Below are positions 63,115-64,000 of a stretch of 64,000 nt of DNA, piece after piece. A program made the translations under genes and the position numbers. Every line of letters begins with the position of its first letter. Within the stretch, counting starts at the first letter, position 1. Under the pieces are notes generated by a model, which did no database searches, was not told where the DNA came from, and worked only from the letters and a program-made list of their open reading frames with translations. This DNA is from Hyposmocoma kahamanoa (lineage: Eukaryota > Arthropoda > Insecta > Lepidoptera > Cosmopterigidae): contig NW_020654810.1 of NCBI RefSeq assembly GCF_003589595.1, forward strand, positions 17,634,594-17,698,593, written 5' to 3'.

Positions 63115-63546
63115 GTAGGAATTTGGAAACTGGAGGGACGCCGTTCATTCAGCGTCGGGAAGTAAGCGTGTTTTACAGCTCCGCCACCAATGAGGAGATT
63201 TGGTAGTCGGCGGCTCAGCGGTGGCAACCGTTAGTCGTGCGGAGCGCGACGGGAAGTGAGCGTGCCTACAGCTCCGGTACCTATCTGGAAAGTAGGGAGG
63301 GTGCTGTACGCACGTATGTGTGCACGCATGGTGTGCACGCATGGTGCACACCAGGGGCGGCTCACCTAAGATACTAGCCTTAAAGATAACCGGATGAAGT
63401 ACGTGCTGATCCAGGGTTAGGACCTGATTTAAATGGTTCCTATGCGAGCTCACTCGCACAGGCCATAGTGCCCTTCCCGCATAACCAAGAGGTTGATAGG
63501 GAGGGGCACCATAAACAAAACTTATGTAGAACGATATGGGACTGTT
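63115..63546. repeat. Interspersed GC-rich repeat, copy 2
   Basis: Matches 4268-4575 block by block, with an extra ~90-bp internal partial duplication (two ACAGCTCC blocks) and a GTGTGCACGCATG stutter near 63320-63345. Confidence 0.65.
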
Positions 63547-64000
63547 CTTAATAAACGTAATACATGAGTACGATATTAAAACCTATCAGTGATATATGTA
63601 TATAACTAAAACGTTGTTTAAGCCAACATGGCTTCCATGTTTTGTTTGGTTCGTCAGACGTTTTAATTAATACCGAAATTTGAAGTTGGAAACGAAATAT
63701 TTTAACGCTTCCACACATTACGTTGAAATAACGACATACATATATTTGCAAATACGAAATTTCATTTAGTACAGAATACAGAACAATTTTCAATACCTGC
63801 ATCATTCAGCTTTGTAAAAGCAAATAATTCAAATATGGAGAAATAAATAAATTTACAGCATCGTACCGTTACAACACTACACCTACAGTTCAGAAAACTT
63901 TTCGCAAACGGTTTTACCTAAACATTAATATGTAAAGTGCAATGCTGACGGGGCTTTCAGACCGCACAGCTAAGTTTGGTATTGAGGTACAGGTATCTAG
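63547..64000. other. AT-rich end of window
   Basis: Nothing recognised. The 85-codon minus frame at 63548-63805 has no domain. Confidence 0.35.

Overview
The window looks like gene-poor, repeat-rich nuclear DNA of an insect, most probably a moth or butterfly. Coding exons are split by canonical GT-AG introns. The sequence is AT-rich and crowded with tRNA-derived SINEs, non-LTR retrotransposon tails ending in short A/T-rich tandem tails, mariner and foldback elements. Several repeat ends match what I recall from lepidopteran genomes; that recall is the main reason for naming the order. A run of ten Ns at 37771-37780 marks an assembly gap.

The only recognisable host genes are three tandem minus-strand copies of a glycoside hydrolase family 29 alpha-L-fucosidase. 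Copy A is at 11876-16381, copy B at 36861-45433 and copy C at 49145-55948. I reconstructed five coding exons in each with identical intron phases (1, 2, 1, 1, then a phase-0 donor). All keep the signal peptide, the HWG and KHHDG motifs and the WxDGDW motif with the catalytic aspartate. In all three, the fifth exon ends in a perfect AAN|GTAAGT donor, so a short sixth coding exon probably lies downstream; I could not locate it. Between copies A and B (21.66-24.25 kb) lie stop-riddled pieces of a fourth copy, so the array once held at least four genes.

The rest is mobile DNA. It includes an RTE-type LINE (24.77-28.23 kb) with a SINE inserted in its reverse transcriptase, a deleted mariner (10.58-11.61 kb) and a Penelope-like remnant with inverted termini and a 12-bp target duplication (28.63-29.19 kb). 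There are also several foldback/MITE elements (6.94, 7.46, 9.36, 12.30, 18.51, 20.30, 29.63, 34.65 and 36.32 kb), four tRNA-derived SINE families, and at least 17 copies or fragments of a ~290-bp interspersed repeat, called R290 here. Many of these sit in the fucosidase introns. Two sit just past the exon 5 donor and supply the apparent C-terminal tails of the read-through frames of copies A and C.

Region by region: 0-11.6 kb is intergenic DNA with repeats. Copy A occupies 11.9-16.4 kb. From 16.4 to 36.8 kb there are retroelements, the fucosidase relic and foldback elements. Copies B and C occupy 36.9-56 kb with heavily invaded introns. From 56 to 64 kb there are R290 copies, SINEs and LINE tails with no recognised host gene.
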